From CADCUY01 sp964242735 (GTDB lineage Bacteria > Actinomycetota > Actinomycetes > Actinomycetales > Quadrisphaeraceae): DNA of 64,000 bases. A program made the translations under genes and the position numbers. Below the pieces are notes generated by a model that was not told the DNA's origin, did no database searches, and saw nothing but the letters and a program-made list of their open reading frames with translations. Positions 25,368 through 33,942 of the stretch are shown here, one piece after another (positions within the stretch are counted from its first letter, which is position 1; every line of letters begins with the position of its first letter). The DNA lies in contig CAXTAK010000005.1 in the NCBI GenBank assembly GCA_964242735.1, positions 1-64,000 on the forward strand, written 5' to 3'.

Positions 25368-27170
25368 ATGATCCACAAGGTGCTCATCGCCAACCGCGGC
25401 GAGATCGCCGTCCGCATCGCCCGGGCGTGCCGTGACGCGGGCCTCACCTCGGTCGCGGTGTACGCCGAGCCCGACCGCGACGCGCTGCACGTGACCACCG
25501 CCGACGAGGCCTTCGCCCTCGGCGGGGCCACGGCGGCGCAGTCCTACCTGCGCGGCGACGCGCTGATCGCCGTCGCGCTGCGCTGCGGCGCTGACGCGGT
25601 GCACCCCGGGTACGGCTTCCTGGCCGAGGACGCCGCCTTCGCGCGCGCGGTGCGCCGCGCCGGGCTGACGTGGATCGGTCCCCCACCGGAGGCCATCGAG
25701 GCGCTCGGCGACAAGGTGTCGGCGCGGCGCACCGCCGAGGCGGTCGGCGCCCCGCTGGCACCGGGCACCCCCGGCCCGGTCACCTCCGCCGCGGAGGTCC
25801 TCGCGTTCGTCGACGCCCACGGGCTGCCGATCGCGATCAAGGCGGCCTTCGGGGGCGGCGGCCGGGGTCTGCGCGTGGCCCGTCACCGCGAGGAGGTGGC
25901 GGAGTGCTTCGAGGCCGCCGTGCGCGAGGCCACCGCGGCGTTCGGGCGCGGTGAGTGCTTCGTCGAGCGCTACCTCGACCGCCCACGCCACGTGGAGACC
26001 CAGTGCCTCGCCGACGCCCACGGCACGGTCGTGGTGCTCTCCACCCGCGACTGCACCCTCCAGCGCCGGCACCAGAAGCTCGTGGAGGAGGCACCCGCAC
26101 CGTTCCTCACCGACGCGCAGGACGCCCAGCTGCGCGCCGCGTCGATCGCGATCCTGCGCGCGGCGGGGTACGTGGGCGCCGGCACCTGCGAGTTCCTGCT
26201 CGGCGCCGACGGCACGCTGTCCTTCCTCGAGGTGAACACGCGCCTGCAGGTCGAGCACCCGGTGACCGAGGAGGTGACCGGCATCGACGTCGTCGCCGAG
26301 CAGCTGCGCATCGCCGCCGGCGAGCCCCTGGGGTACTCCTCGGTCACCGTCCGCGGGCACTCCATCGAGTTCCGCATCAACGGCGAGGACCCGGCGAACG
26401 GGTTCCTGCCCGTGCCCGGCACGCTCGCGACCTTCTCCCCCCCGTCCGGGCCGGGGGTGCGCGTGGACTCCGGGGTCCGGGCCGGGGACGTCGTCTCGGG
26501 GGCCTTCGACTCCCTGCTCGCCAAGCTGGTGGTCACCGGGGCGACCCGGGAGCAGGCCCTGGGCCGGGCGCGGCGGGCGCTCGCGGAGTTCGAGGTGACC
26601 GGCGTCCCCACCGTGCTGCCCTTCCACCGGCGCGTCGTGCGCGATCCCGCCTTCGCACCCGGGGACGGCGCGGCGCCCAGCGTCCACACGCGGTGGATCG
26701 AGACCGAGTGGGCCGGTGCCGGGCCCCTCGCCGACGGCGGGCCGGGTGGGACGGGGGTCGCGGACGGCGCCGGGCCGGGTGCGGCGGACGGCGCCGCGTC
26801 GGGTGGAGCGGGCGGGCGCGAGACGGTGGTCGTGGAGGTGGGGGGCCGGCGCCTGGAGGTGGTGCTGCCCGCGGGACTGGGCGGCAGGTCCCCGGTGGTG
26901 GCCCGCCGCCAGCCGCGGCGAGCGCGGGCGGCGAGCGCGACCAGCAGCGGGGAGGCGGGCATCACCGCCCCGATGCAGGGCACGATCATCAAGGTCGCCG
27001 TGACCGACGGTCAGCACGTGCGGGAGGGCGACGTGGTGGTGGTCCTCGAGGCGATGAAGATGGAGCAGCCGCTGCTCGCGCACCGCGCCGGGGTGGTCGC
27101 CGGCCTCGACGTCGTGGTCGGTCAGACGCTGAGCACGGGGGCGCTGATCTGCGAGGTCCGGGGGGGCTGA
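25368..27170 (+). CDS. accA: Acyl-CoA carboxylase alpha subunit (biotin carboxylase + BCCP)
   Basis: A 600-aa fusion. Residues 1-445 are biotin carboxylase: KVLIANRGEIAVRIARA at the start, HPGYGFLAED, the Gly-rich ATP loop KAAFGGGGRGLR, and FLEVNTRLQVEHPVTEE near the active site. A Gly/Ala/Asp-rich linker (about 450-485) varies from relatives. The C-terminal biotinyl domain carries EAMKMEQ, whose Lys (near residue 564) receives biotin from BirA. It pairs with the beta and epsilon subunits at 14.6-16.5 kb to make malonyl- or methylmalonyl-CoA, and is the likely shared alpha subunit (AccA3 type). Confidence 0.95.
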   Translation: MIHKVLIANRGEIAVRIARACRDAGLTSVAVYAEPDRDALHVTTADEAFALGGATAAQSYLRGDALIAVALRCGADAVHPGYGFLAEDAAFARAVRRAGLTWIGPPPEAIEALGDKVSARRTAEAVGAPLAPGTPGPVTSAAEVLAFVDAHGLPIAIKAAFGGGGRGLRVARHREEVAECFEAAVREATAAFGRGECFVERYLDRPRHVETQCLADAHGTVVVLSTRDCTLQRRHQKLVEEAPAPFLTDAQDAQLRAASIAILRAAGYVGAGTCEFLLGADGTLSFLEVNTRLQVEHPVTEEVTGIDVVAEQLRIAAGEPLGYSSVTVRGHSIEFRINGEDPANGFLPVPGTLATFSPPSGPGVRVDSGVRAGDVVSGAFDSLLAKLVVTGATREQALGRARRALAEFEVTGVPTVLPFHRRVVRDPAFAPGDGAAPSVHTRWIETEWAGAGPLADGGPGGTGVADGAGPGAADGAASGGAGGRETVVVEVGGRRLEVVLPAGLGGRSPVVARRQPRRARAASATSSGEAGITAPMQGTIIKVAVTDGQHVREGDVVVVLEAMKMEQPLLAHRAGVVAGLDVVVGQTLSTGALICEVRGG

Positions 27171-27250
27171 CCCCGCCCCCGAGGGCCCGCGCGCTCGCTG
27201 GTCCGCGCACCCACGACGCGGTGCGCTCCCACGGCGGCCGGGCGTGTCGT

Positions 27251-27256
27251 TACCCT
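27251..27256 (+). promoter_or_regulatory. Leaderless -10 (TACCCT) for the GGCT-like gene
   Basis: TACCCT lies 8 nt before the ATG at 27265. Confidence 0.4.
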
Positions 27257-27264
27257 CCCCGACC

Positions 27265-27738
27265 ATGGGTCTGTACGCCGCGTACGCGAGCAACCTGCAC
27301 CCGGACCGGATGGCCAAGCGCGCACCGCACTCCCCCCTGCGGGGCACCGGCTGGGTCAGCGACTGGCGCCTGACGTTCGGTGGGGAGCAGCGGGGGTGGG
27401 ACGGCGCGCTCGCCACCCTGGTCGAGGAACCCGGGTCACGCGTGTTCGTGGCCCTGTACGACTTGAACGACGCCGACGAGGGGCAGCTCGACGAGTGGGA
27501 GGGCCTGCCGATCGGCCTGCACGTGAAGGTGCGGGTGCGGGTGACGACCCTCGACGGCGAGCAGGTGGCGTGGGCGTACGTCCTCGACGACTACGAGGGC
27601 GGCCTGCCCAGCGCCCTGTACCTGGAGATGCTGGCGCTGGCCGCGGAGGCCGCCGGTGCCCCCGACGACTACGTCGCCGCGCTGCGCGAGCGGCCGCACC
27701 GCGGCTGGGACGAGCCGTCAGCGCCCGGTGAGGGCTGA
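27265..27738 (+). CDS. Gamma-glutamylcyclotransferase-like protein
   Basis: A 157-aa protein of the GGCT/AIG2-like fold. The substrate-binding loop YAAYASNLHPDRM at residues 4-16 matches the YxSNL motif, and a RGTGWVSDWRLTF strand follows, as in family members. A conserved catalytic Glu is probably in the LDEWEG segment near residue 77. The fold handles gamma-glutamyl amines or related compounds; the true substrate is not determined. It stands alone and is convergent with the lipoprotein gene. Confidence 0.75.
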   Translation: MGLYAAYASNLHPDRMAKRAPHSPLRGTGWVSDWRLTFGGEQRGWDGALATLVEEPGSRVFVALYDLNDADEGQLDEWEGLPIGLHVKVRVRVTTLDGEQVAWAYVLDDYEGGLPSALYLEMLALAAEAAGAPDDYVAALRERPHRGWDEPSAPGEG

Positions 27739-27756
27739 GCGCGGGGCTCCGGCGGG

Positions 27757-28296
27757 TCAGTGGTCGGCGTGCCGCTGCGGCGCGCCGTCGGGCACCGGCA
27801 CCCCGTCCGGTGGCGCGTCGCCGACGTGGTACCACGCGGTGGCCGGACCCTCCGCCCCGTCGGCGCCGGTCGCGGCCACGCTGACCAGCAGCTGGGAGGC
27901 GCTGAAGCTCAGCTGGGTCGCCCGGTCCTGCTCGAGGCGCTCCTCGGCGGACGTGCCGGCGGCGGCGTCCACCCTCAGCAGCGGCTCCGCCAGCGGGCTC
28001 TCCCGCCCACCGCGGCCCTCCGACGTCGCGAACTCCGCCGTGTAGCCGCTGGCCCCAGGCACCGGGTCCCACGTCATCACCCACGCGGCGCGCCAGTCGA
28101 CCATGCCGTCGTCACGGGATTCGCGGATCGTCTCCAGCGCCACCCGGACCTGCGCCGGTGCCGTCGCGGGAGCCGCGACCGGAGCGGTCGCGACCTGCGG
28201 GGGGGTGTCGGGGGCAGGCGCAGCGGTGCACCCGCCCACCAGCAGCGCCACCGCCAGCGCCGTCACCGGCAGCGCGACCGGCCGCAGGGACGTCAC
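27757..28296 (-). CDS. Putative lipoprotein with fibronectin-III-like domain
   Basis: A 179-aa lipoprotein. The signal is hydrophobic and ends in the lipobox LVGGC (Cys near residue 23), followed by a Pro/Ala linker. The body has WDPVPGASGYTAEFATSEG and LLVSVAATGADGAEGPATAWYHVG, whose pattern is that of a single fibronectin type III-like beta-sandwich. The GTG at 28296 overlaps the stop of the beta-helix gene (GTGA), with GTG 28299 as an alternative, so the two exported proteins are probably made together. The function is unknown; surface binding or scaffolding is likely. Confidence 0.7.
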   Translation of the reverse strand: MTSLRPVALPVTALAVALLVGGCTAAPAPDTPPQVATAPVAAPATAPAQVRVALETIRESRDDGMVDWRAAWVMTWDPVPGASGYTAEFATSEGRGGRESPLAEPLLRVDAAAGTSAEERLEQDRATQLSFSASQLLVSVAATGADGAEGPATAWYHVGDAPPDGVPVPDGAPQRHADH

Positions 28297-29651
28297 CACT
28301 CGACGGGACCGAAGACCGCACCGTTGGCGTAGACCGTCTTCGCGGGGACCTCCTGGCCCACGACCAGCTCGCTGCCGACGACGGCGCTGCGCTCGCCGAT
28401 GACGGAACCGTTGCGCACCAGGGAGCGGAAGACGATCGCCTCGTCGCTCAGCACGACGTCGTTGCCGATGGTCGTGGGCGCGGCGAGCCCGGTGGTCGCG
28501 TCGACCTGCGGGCGCCCACCGCCGTGCACGATGACGTGGCTGCCGTAGGTGACCCGGTCGCCCACGGCCAGGTCGTTGCCTTCCAGAGCGTGGAAGATCA
28601 CCCCGTCACCCATCTCGGTGATGGTGCCGAGCCCGAAGGGCCCACCCTCGTCGGCGCGCAGGGAGATGCGCTCACCCATGGCGAGGTCGAGGCCCTCCGC
28701 GGAGTCCTCGAAGCACACGTCGCCGATGATGCGGTTGCGGAATCCGGGCACCGACACCTCAGGGCCGGTGCACAGGTCGGACTCCACGGTCGGGAGGTCG
28801 CGGGCCAGGTCGAACGCGTTGCCGCCCGGGTCGGCGTTGATGCCGCTCACGTTGTCGAGCGACTCCAGGGCGAACCGCGAGTACTCCCGCGCCAGCCCGA
28901 CGTTGACCTCCACCACCCCGGCGTTGAAGAGCCGGTCGGCGTCGGTGATCGGGCGCACCTTCCCCAGCGCCGGGTCGTCCGCCTCGGCCTGGGTGTCCAC
29001 GTCCTTGCCGGGGAGCACCACCGTGCCGCTGCGCAGGACCACCCCGGGGCCCACCCGCGACAGCGCCGACAGGGCGGTGTCGCGCTCGAGCACCGCGCCG
29101 TCGACCTCGGAGCCGAAGCTCAGGAAGACCCCGGAGTCCTCCACGGGGGCGCCGGTGGAGTCCTCGACCTCCAGCTCCGGGCCCACCCCCAGGCTCGCCG
29201 GGCCGCGGACGGCGGACCCGTGGGCCAGGATCACGCGCTCGCCCGTGACGACCCCGTCGTGGGGGCCGAGGCCCGCCGCGGCGAGGACGCGGGTGCGCTC
29301 GGCGCTGGGCGCGTGCCCCGCCACGACCTCGACGTCGTCCTGGATGTCGGACTCCGGGCCGACCTCGATGTCGGCGCCGTGGGCGTCGAGCACGGCGAAG
29401 GGGGCCACGTACGTGCTCTCGCCGAGGTGGACGCCCTCGGCGTCGACCACCGTGACGGTGGGGTCGAGGAAGGCGGCGGTCTCGATGCCCCCGGCGGCGA
29501 CCTCGCAGACCGGAACGTGCTCGGAGGTCGGTGAGCAGGACTCCTCCACGGCGGCGGTCGCTGCGGTCGCGGGGGCGGCGAGCCCGGCCCCGCCGACGGC
29601 GACGAGGAAGGCGAGCGAGACGGTGCGCCGGCGCTGTCGAGCTGGGATCAC
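28293..29651 (-). CDS. Secreted left-handed beta-helix protein, gamma-carbonic-anhydrase-like
   Basis: A 452-aa exported protein with a signal peptide (about residues 1-31, ending ATAATA). Hexapeptide-type repeats run through it, for example YVAPFAVLDAHGADIEVG, SAVRGPASLG and VRNGSVIGERSAVVG. Residues 348-378 align closely with the gamma-carbonic-anhydrase active-site strip: His354 and His376 fall on metal-ligand positions, but the middle position (371) is Ser with His at 372. Four Cys (two near residues 39 and 49, two further on) could form disulfides. GGAGGA precedes the GTG start. Known members are cytosolic and about 180-250 residues; this one is exported and much longer. Carbonic anhydrase activity is unproven. 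Confidence 0.75.
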   Translation of the reverse strand: MIPARQRRRTVSLAFLVAVGGAGLAAPATAATAAVEESCSPTSEHVPVCEVAAGGIETAAFLDPTVTVVDAEGVHLGESTYVAPFAVLDAHGADIEVGPESDIQDDVEVVAGHAPSAERTRVLAAAGLGPHDGVVTGERVILAHGSAVRGPASLGVGPELEVEDSTGAPVEDSGVFLSFGSEVDGAVLERDTALSALSRVGPGVVLRSGTVVLPGKDVDTQAEADDPALGKVRPITDADRLFNAGVVEVNVGLAREYSRFALESLDNVSGINADPGGNAFDLARDLPTVESDLCTGPEVSVPGFRNRIIGDVCFEDSAEGLDLAMGERISLRADEGGPFGLGTITEMGDGVIFHALEGNDLAVGDRVTYGSHVIVHGGGRPQVDATTGLAAPTTIGNDVVLSDEAIVFRSLVRNGSVIGERSAVVGSELVVGQEVPAKTVYANGAVFGPVEW

Positions 29652-29847
29652 GGGTCCTCCAGGATCGGTGCGGTCCTTCCACGGGCCGCGTGGGCCGACC
29701 CTACGAAGCGATCACGCGCTCAGCGACCCCGTTCGAGGTGGTTCGTCGTGTTCGACCCCGTGAGGGGCGCCCCCGCGCGGCAGCAGACCGGGGCGCGTGG
29801 TCGGGCGCCCGTGGACCAGACGGCGCAGCAGCACCTCGGGGAGCAGG
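29652..29847. other. Intergenic stretch with no recognised element
   Basis: I see no gene, RNA or clear repeat here beyond the SD-like GGAGGA of the beta-helix gene at its left edge. Confidence 0.6.
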
Positions 29848-30392
29848 TCAGGGCCCGGGCCCCACCGCCTGCAGGGTCGGCACCGCCCCGCGCGGGGTCG
29901 GCTCCCGCCCACCGTCGTGCTGGGGGCGGGAGCCGACCACGAGGGTGACCGGGGCGGTGGAGGCGATGCCGCCGAACGCACCGGTCGTGGCGTGCAGGGC
30001 CGACGCGACCGACACCACCACCGGCCCGGCGGCCCACCGGAGCAGCACGACGTCGCGCCGGCGCAGGAAGAGCGCCATCGCCAGGGCGGTCAGGCGCAGG
30101 GCAGGAGGATGTCGCCGAAGGAGAGCGGGGGGATGTGCGCGACGCCGAGGAGCAGCGCGGACATCGGCGGGGTCCGGCTGTCGACGAGCACCGGGACGAT
30201 CCCGTTGACGACGCGGTCCAGCGCGGAGCCGTCGACGGGTCGTCGCCCGACGCCGAGGTCCACGCCGCTGATGTGGACGGCGCTGTCCGCGATGGCGATG
30301 CCCAGCAGCGCCGGGCCCCGCGCGGGGTCGGGCGTCGGACCCCGCCCGGCCCCCGTCACCGGTCCGCGCGACGTCGGCGCCGTGATCGTCAC
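29848..30392 (-). pseudogene. Frameshifted small membrane protein gene
   Basis: One frame from the GTG at 30392 gives 100 aa ending ...PPLSFGDILLPCA at 30090. The frame reading from about 30097 continues plausibly with LRLTALAMALFLRRRDVV, WAAGPVVVSVASALHA and STAPVTLVVG, to a stop at 29848. Adding one base in the CCC run (30099-30101) would join them into one protein of about 181 aa with three or four membrane segments. It is either a sequencing error or a recent mutation. No family is recognised. It is divergent from the nucleoside phosphorylase gene. Confidence 0.55.
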
Positions 30393-30477
30393 AGCTGCGC
30401 GCCGTAGCGATCTGGGCCGCGGCGGGACAGCCCCCGCACCGTGTCCTGAGCGTTCCCCGGGTCGCGGGCACGGCCGC

Positions 30478-30483
30478 TAGCGT
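30478..30483 (+). promoter_or_regulatory. Leaderless -10 (TAGCGT) for the nucleoside phosphorylase gene
   Basis: TAGCGT lies 7 nt before the ATG at 30491. Confidence 0.45.
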
Positions 30484-30490
30484 GCGGCCC

Positions 30491-31339
30491 ATGAGCCACC
30501 TGGGCGACCTGGCCACCGACCCGTTCGCCGTCGCCGCGGACGCCGCGCGGGTGCTCGCCGAGCGCACCGGCGTGGAGCGCCACGACATCGCGCTGGTGCT
30601 CGGCTCGGGGTGGCAGGCCACCGCCGACCTCCTCGGTGAGACCGTCGCCGAGGTCCCCGTCACCGACCTGCCGGGGTTCGCCCCCGCGGCGGCGCTGGGG
30701 CACGTGGGCGTCGTCCGCTCCGTCCGGGTCGGGGCTCCCGGGGCCCCCGGGGTGCGCGCCCTGGTCTTCGCCAGCCGCACCCACCTCTACGAGGGCCGTG
30801 GGGTGCGCCCCGTCGTCCACGCCGTGCGCACCGCGGCCGCCGCCGGTGCGCGGGTGATGGTGCTCACCAACGGGTGCGGCGGCCTCGACCCCCACACCCC
30901 GCCGGGCACCCCCGTGCTGATCAGCGACCACATCAACCTGACCGGCACCTCACCGCTGGAGGGCCCGACCTTCGTCGACCTCACCGACCTGTACTCCAGC
31001 CGGTTGCGGGCGGTGGCCCGCGGGGTCTCCCCCGCACTGCGCGAAGGCGTCTACGTGCAGTTCCCCGGCCCCCACTACGAGACCCCCGCCGAGGTCGTCA
31101 TGGCGGGGCGCATGGGCGGTGACCTCGTCGGCATGTCGACCGCGCTGGAGGCCGTCGCCGCGCGCCACGCCGGGCTCGAGGTGCTGGGCATCTCGCTGGT
31201 GACGAACCTCGCGGCCGGCGTGGGCGGGCCGCTCGACGCGCAGGAGGTGGTCGACGCCGGCGCGGCCGCCGCCCCGAGGATCGGTGCGCTGCTCGCCGAC
31301 GTCGTGCGCGCCGTCGCGCACGCCGGCACGCCCCGGTGA
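30491..31339 (+). CDS. punA: Purine-nucleoside phosphorylase
   Basis: A 282-aa trimeric-type PNP, which splits purine (deoxy)nucleosides with phosphate to base and (deoxy)ribose-1-phosphate. Active-site elements are VLGSGWQ (phosphate loop), SRTHLYEGRG, LTNGCGGLD, FPGPHYETPAEV near residue 188, and GMSTALE with SLVTNLAAG; the purine-contacting Glu and Asn are in place. The stop overlaps the start of the phosphosugar mutase, which can convert the pentose-1-phosphate product. Confidence 0.95.
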   Translation: MSHLGDLATDPFAVAADAARVLAERTGVERHDIALVLGSGWQATADLLGETVAEVPVTDLPGFAPAAALGHVGVVRSVRVGAPGAPGVRALVFASRTHLYEGRGVRPVVHAVRTAAAAGARVMVLTNGCGGLDPHTPPGTPVLISDHINLTGTSPLEGPTFVDLTDLYSSRLRAVARGVSPALREGVYVQFPGPHYETPAEVVMAGRMGGDLVGMSTALEAVAARHAGLEVLGISLVTNLAAGVGGPLDAQEVVDAGAAAAPRIGALLADVVRAVAHAGTPR

Positions 31340-33204
31340 CGGGCCAGCCGGTGGCGGGCCGACCCGCCCACGAGACCGGCCCGATGACGCTGGCGGCCGG
31401 CGAGCTGCTGGCGCTCGCCCGCCGGTGGGCGAGCGACGACCCCGACCCCGCGACGACGGCGGAGCTGCTGGCCCTGGTGGAGCGCGGGCACGGCGGCGAG
31501 GGTGCGGCGCTCACCGACCTCCGCGACCGCTTCGCGGGCACGCTGGAGTTCGGCACCGCGGGTCTGCGCGGAGCGCTCGGTGCCGGCCCGAACCGGATGA
31601 ACCGCGCCGTCGTCATCCGGGCGGCTGCGGGCCTCGTCGCGCACCTGCTCGCCGACCGGCCGGCGCCGGCGGGCGGCGGTGAGCACCCCGCCGGCGCGCC
31701 GCCGTCCCTGGTCATCGGCTACGACGCCCGCCGCGGCTCGGCCGACTTCGCCCGCGACACCGCGGCGGTGGCGGTCGCCGCCGGCGTGCGCGCGGCGCTG
31801 CTCCCCCGCCCGCTCCCCACTCCGGTGCTGGCCTTCGCAGCCCGCAGTGGGGGGTTCGACGCCGGCGTCATGGTCACCGCCAGCCACAACCCCGCCGCCG
31901 ACAACGGCTACAAGGTCTACCTCGGCGGCGAGGAGGGCGGGTCGCAGATCGTGCCGCCGACCGACGCCGCGATCGCCGCGCGCATCGACGCCGTGGGGGG
32001 CGCAGCGTCCGTGCCCCGCGCCACCTCCGGCTGGGAGGTGCTCGGTGACGACGTCCTCGAGACCTACCTCTCGCTGGCCGCCGACGCCGCGGCCATCACG
32101 GGCGCCGGGCCGGACGACGACCGCCGGGCGCGCCTGAAGGTGGTGCTCACCCCCCTGCACGGGGTGGGCGGGGCGGTGGTGACCGAGGCGCTGCGCCGCT
32201 GCGGCGTCACCGACGTCACCGCGGTGCCCGAGCAGGCCGAGCCCGATCCGGCGTTCCCCACGGTGGCCTTCCCGAACCCCGAGGAGCCGGGAGCACTGGA
32301 CCTGGCCCTGGCGCTGGCCCGCGAGCGGGGCGCCGACCTCGTGATCGCGGTCGACCCCGACGCCGACCGGTGCGCGGTGGCGGTACCCGCCGGTGGTGGC
32401 GGGCAGGACGGCGACGGCGCGGGGAGCGACCGCGTCGGCGCGGGTTGGCGGGTGCTCACCGGCGACGAGCTGGGCGCCGTGCTCGGGGACGTGGTCGCCC
32501 GCGCGGTCGCCCGCACGACCCGTGACGGGGTGCTCGCCTGCTCGGTGGTCTCCTCGCGGGTGCTCCTGCGCATCGCCGCCGCGCACGGGCTCGAGGCGGT
32601 GCAGACCCTCACCGGCTTCAAGTGGATCTCTCGGGTGCCGGGCCTGGTCTACGGCTACGAGGAGGCCATCGGGTACTGCGTCGCCCCCGCCCTGGTGCGC
32701 GACAAGGACGGCATCAGCGCCGCCGTCCTGGTGGCCGCCGTGGCCGCCGACCTCGCGGAGTCCGGGCGCACCCTGCTCGACGCCCTCGACGACCTCGACC
32801 GCGCCCACGGGGTGCACGCCACCGCGCAGCTGTCGGTGCGGGTGGCCGACCCCCGCCTCATCGACGACGCGATGGCGCGGCTGCGCGCAGCCGCCCCGGT
32901 CGATCTGGCGGGCAGCGCCGTGGTCGAGGCGCGCGACCTGCGCGACGGCGGCGAGGGCCTGCCGCCCACCGACGCCCTGCTGTACCGCACCGCGGACGAC
33001 GCGCGGGTGGTGGTGCGCCCCAGCGGCACGGAGCCGAAGCTGAAGGCCTACCTGGAGGTGGTGGTGCCGGTGGGCTCCGCACCCGACGGGCTGGCCGCGG
33101 CTCGGGTGCTGGCCTCGGACCGGCTCGAAGCGCTGCGCGTCGACGTCTCGGCCACCCTGGGCCTCTGGCGCAGGGCGGAGGCGCAGGGCGGGTCAGCCCG
33201 GTAG
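31336..33204 (+). CDS. Phosphosugar mutase (phosphopentomutase/phosphomannomutase type)
   Basis: A 622-aa alpha-D-phosphohexomutase of the large PGM2/PmmB type. The phosphoserine loop is VMVTASHNPAADNGYK near residue 180; the Mg site is DPDADRCAV near residue 340; the sugar loop is YGYEEAIGY; and the phosphate-contacting RPSGTEPKLKAYLE is near residue 560. GTG 31336 overlaps the punA stop; ATG 31384 is a possible internal start. Coupling to punA suggests that it isomerises ribose-1-phosphate or deoxyribose-1-phosphate to the 5-phosphate, which DeoC can then use. Its 3' end overlaps deoC by 12 bp on the other strand. Confidence 0.92.
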   Translation: MTGQPVAGRPAHETGPMTLAAGELLALARRWASDDPDPATTAELLALVERGHGGEGAALTDLRDRFAGTLEFGTAGLRGALGAGPNRMNRAVVIRAAAGLVAHLLADRPAPAGGGEHPAGAPPSLVIGYDARRGSADFARDTAAVAVAAGVRAALLPRPLPTPVLAFAARSGGFDAGVMVTASHNPAADNGYKVYLGGEEGGSQIVPPTDAAIAARIDAVGGAASVPRATSGWEVLGDDVLETYLSLAADAAAITGAGPDDDRRARLKVVLTPLHGVGGAVVTEALRRCGVTDVTAVPEQAEPDPAFPTVAFPNPEEPGALDLALALARERGADLVIAVDPDADRCAVAVPAGGGGQDGDGAGSDRVGAGWRVLTGDELGAVLGDVVARAVARTTRDGVLACSVVSSRVLLRIAAAHGLEAVQTLTGFKWISRVPGLVYGYEEAIGYCVAPALVRDKDGISAAVLVAAVAADLAESGRTLLDALDDLDRAHGVHATAQLSVRVADPRLIDDAMARLRAAAPVDLAGSAVVEARDLRDGGEGLPPTDALLYRTADDARVVVRPSGTEPKLKAYLEVVVPVGSAPDGLAAARVLASDRLEALRVDVSATLGLWRRAEAQGGSAR

Positions 33205-33873
33205 GCCGTCGAGCACCGCTCGCGAGCCGGACAGCCCGAGCCGCGTGGCCCCGGCCTCCAGCAGCGCCAGCGCCGCCGCCGCGTCGCGGATGCCGCCCGA
33301 GGCCTTGATGCCCAGCCGGTCCCCCACGGCGGCGCGCATCACCTCCACGGCGTGCACGCTCGCGCCGCCGGAGGGGTGGAACCCGGTGGAGGTCTTCACG
33401 AAGTCGGCCCCCGCGGCCTCCGCCGCGGCGCAGGCCGCAGCCAGCTGCGCGTCGTCCAGCGCCGCCGACTCCACGATCACCTTCAGCACCCCCGGCGCGG
33501 GGACGGCGGCGCGCACCGCCGCGATGTCGGCGCGCACCGCGGCGAGGTCACCGGCCCGCACGGCGCCGACGTCCAGGACCACGTCGACCTCGTCCGCGCC
33601 GTGCTGGACGGCGAGCGCCGCCTCCGCTGCCTTGACCTCGCCGGCGTGCTTGCCGGACGGGAAGCCGCAGACGGTGGCGACCACCAGCCCCTCGCGCGCC
33701 GCGGCGTCCAGCGGCAGGAACGACGGCGACACGCACACCGCCAGGACGCCGAGCTCCCGGGCCTCCGCGAGCAGCGCTGCGACGTCCGCCGGGCCCGCCT
33801 CGGGCTTCAGCAGCGTGTGGTCGACCCGCTCGGCCACGGCGCGGCGGTCGTAGCTGGTCGCGGGGTTCGTCAT
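33193..33873 (-). CDS. deoC: Deoxyribose-phosphate aldolase
   Basis: A 226-aa class I aldolase that cleaves 2-deoxyribose-5-phosphate to acetaldehyde and glyceraldehyde-3-phosphate. Motifs are RVDHTLLKPEA at the N-terminus, ATVCGFPSGKH near residue 68, VDVVLDVGA with the conserved Asp, KVIVESAAL, the Schiff-base Lys in DFVKTSTGF near residue 155, and IKASGGIRD. It is convergent with, and overlaps, the mutase gene and completes the deoxynucleoside catabolic route. Confidence 0.95.
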   Translation of the reverse strand: MTNPATSYDRRAVAERVDHTLLKPEAGPADVAALLAEARELGVLAVCVSPSFLPLDAAAREGLVVATVCGFPSGKHAGEVKAAEAALAVQHGADEVDVVLDVGAVRAGDLAAVRADIAAVRAAVPAPGVLKVIVESAALDDAQLAAACAAAEAAGADFVKTSTGFHPSGGASVHAVEVMRAAVGDRLGIKASGGIRDAAAALALLEAGATRLGLSGSRAVLDGLPG

Positions 33874-33874
33874 G

Positions 33875-33900
33875 GCGGCCAGGATGTCACCGGTGGCCGC
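33875..33900 (-). terminator. Hairpin between the chemoreceptor gene and deoC
   Basis: gcggcca and tggccgc form a 7-bp stem with a 12-nt loop, after the chemoreceptor stop (33943) and just before the deoC ATG. No T-tract follows. It may stop chemoreceptor transcription or shape the deoC leader. Confidence 0.25.
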
Positions 33901-33942
33901 GCGCGTCGTCCTGCTCTGCGGACCGAGCGGTTGGGCGGCGCG

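Noticed and set aside
30482..30490. Earlier start for the nucleoside phosphorylase (GTG 30482)
   Set aside because: It would lie inside the -10 hexamer at 30478-30483, and the ATG at 30491 has the standard spacing.
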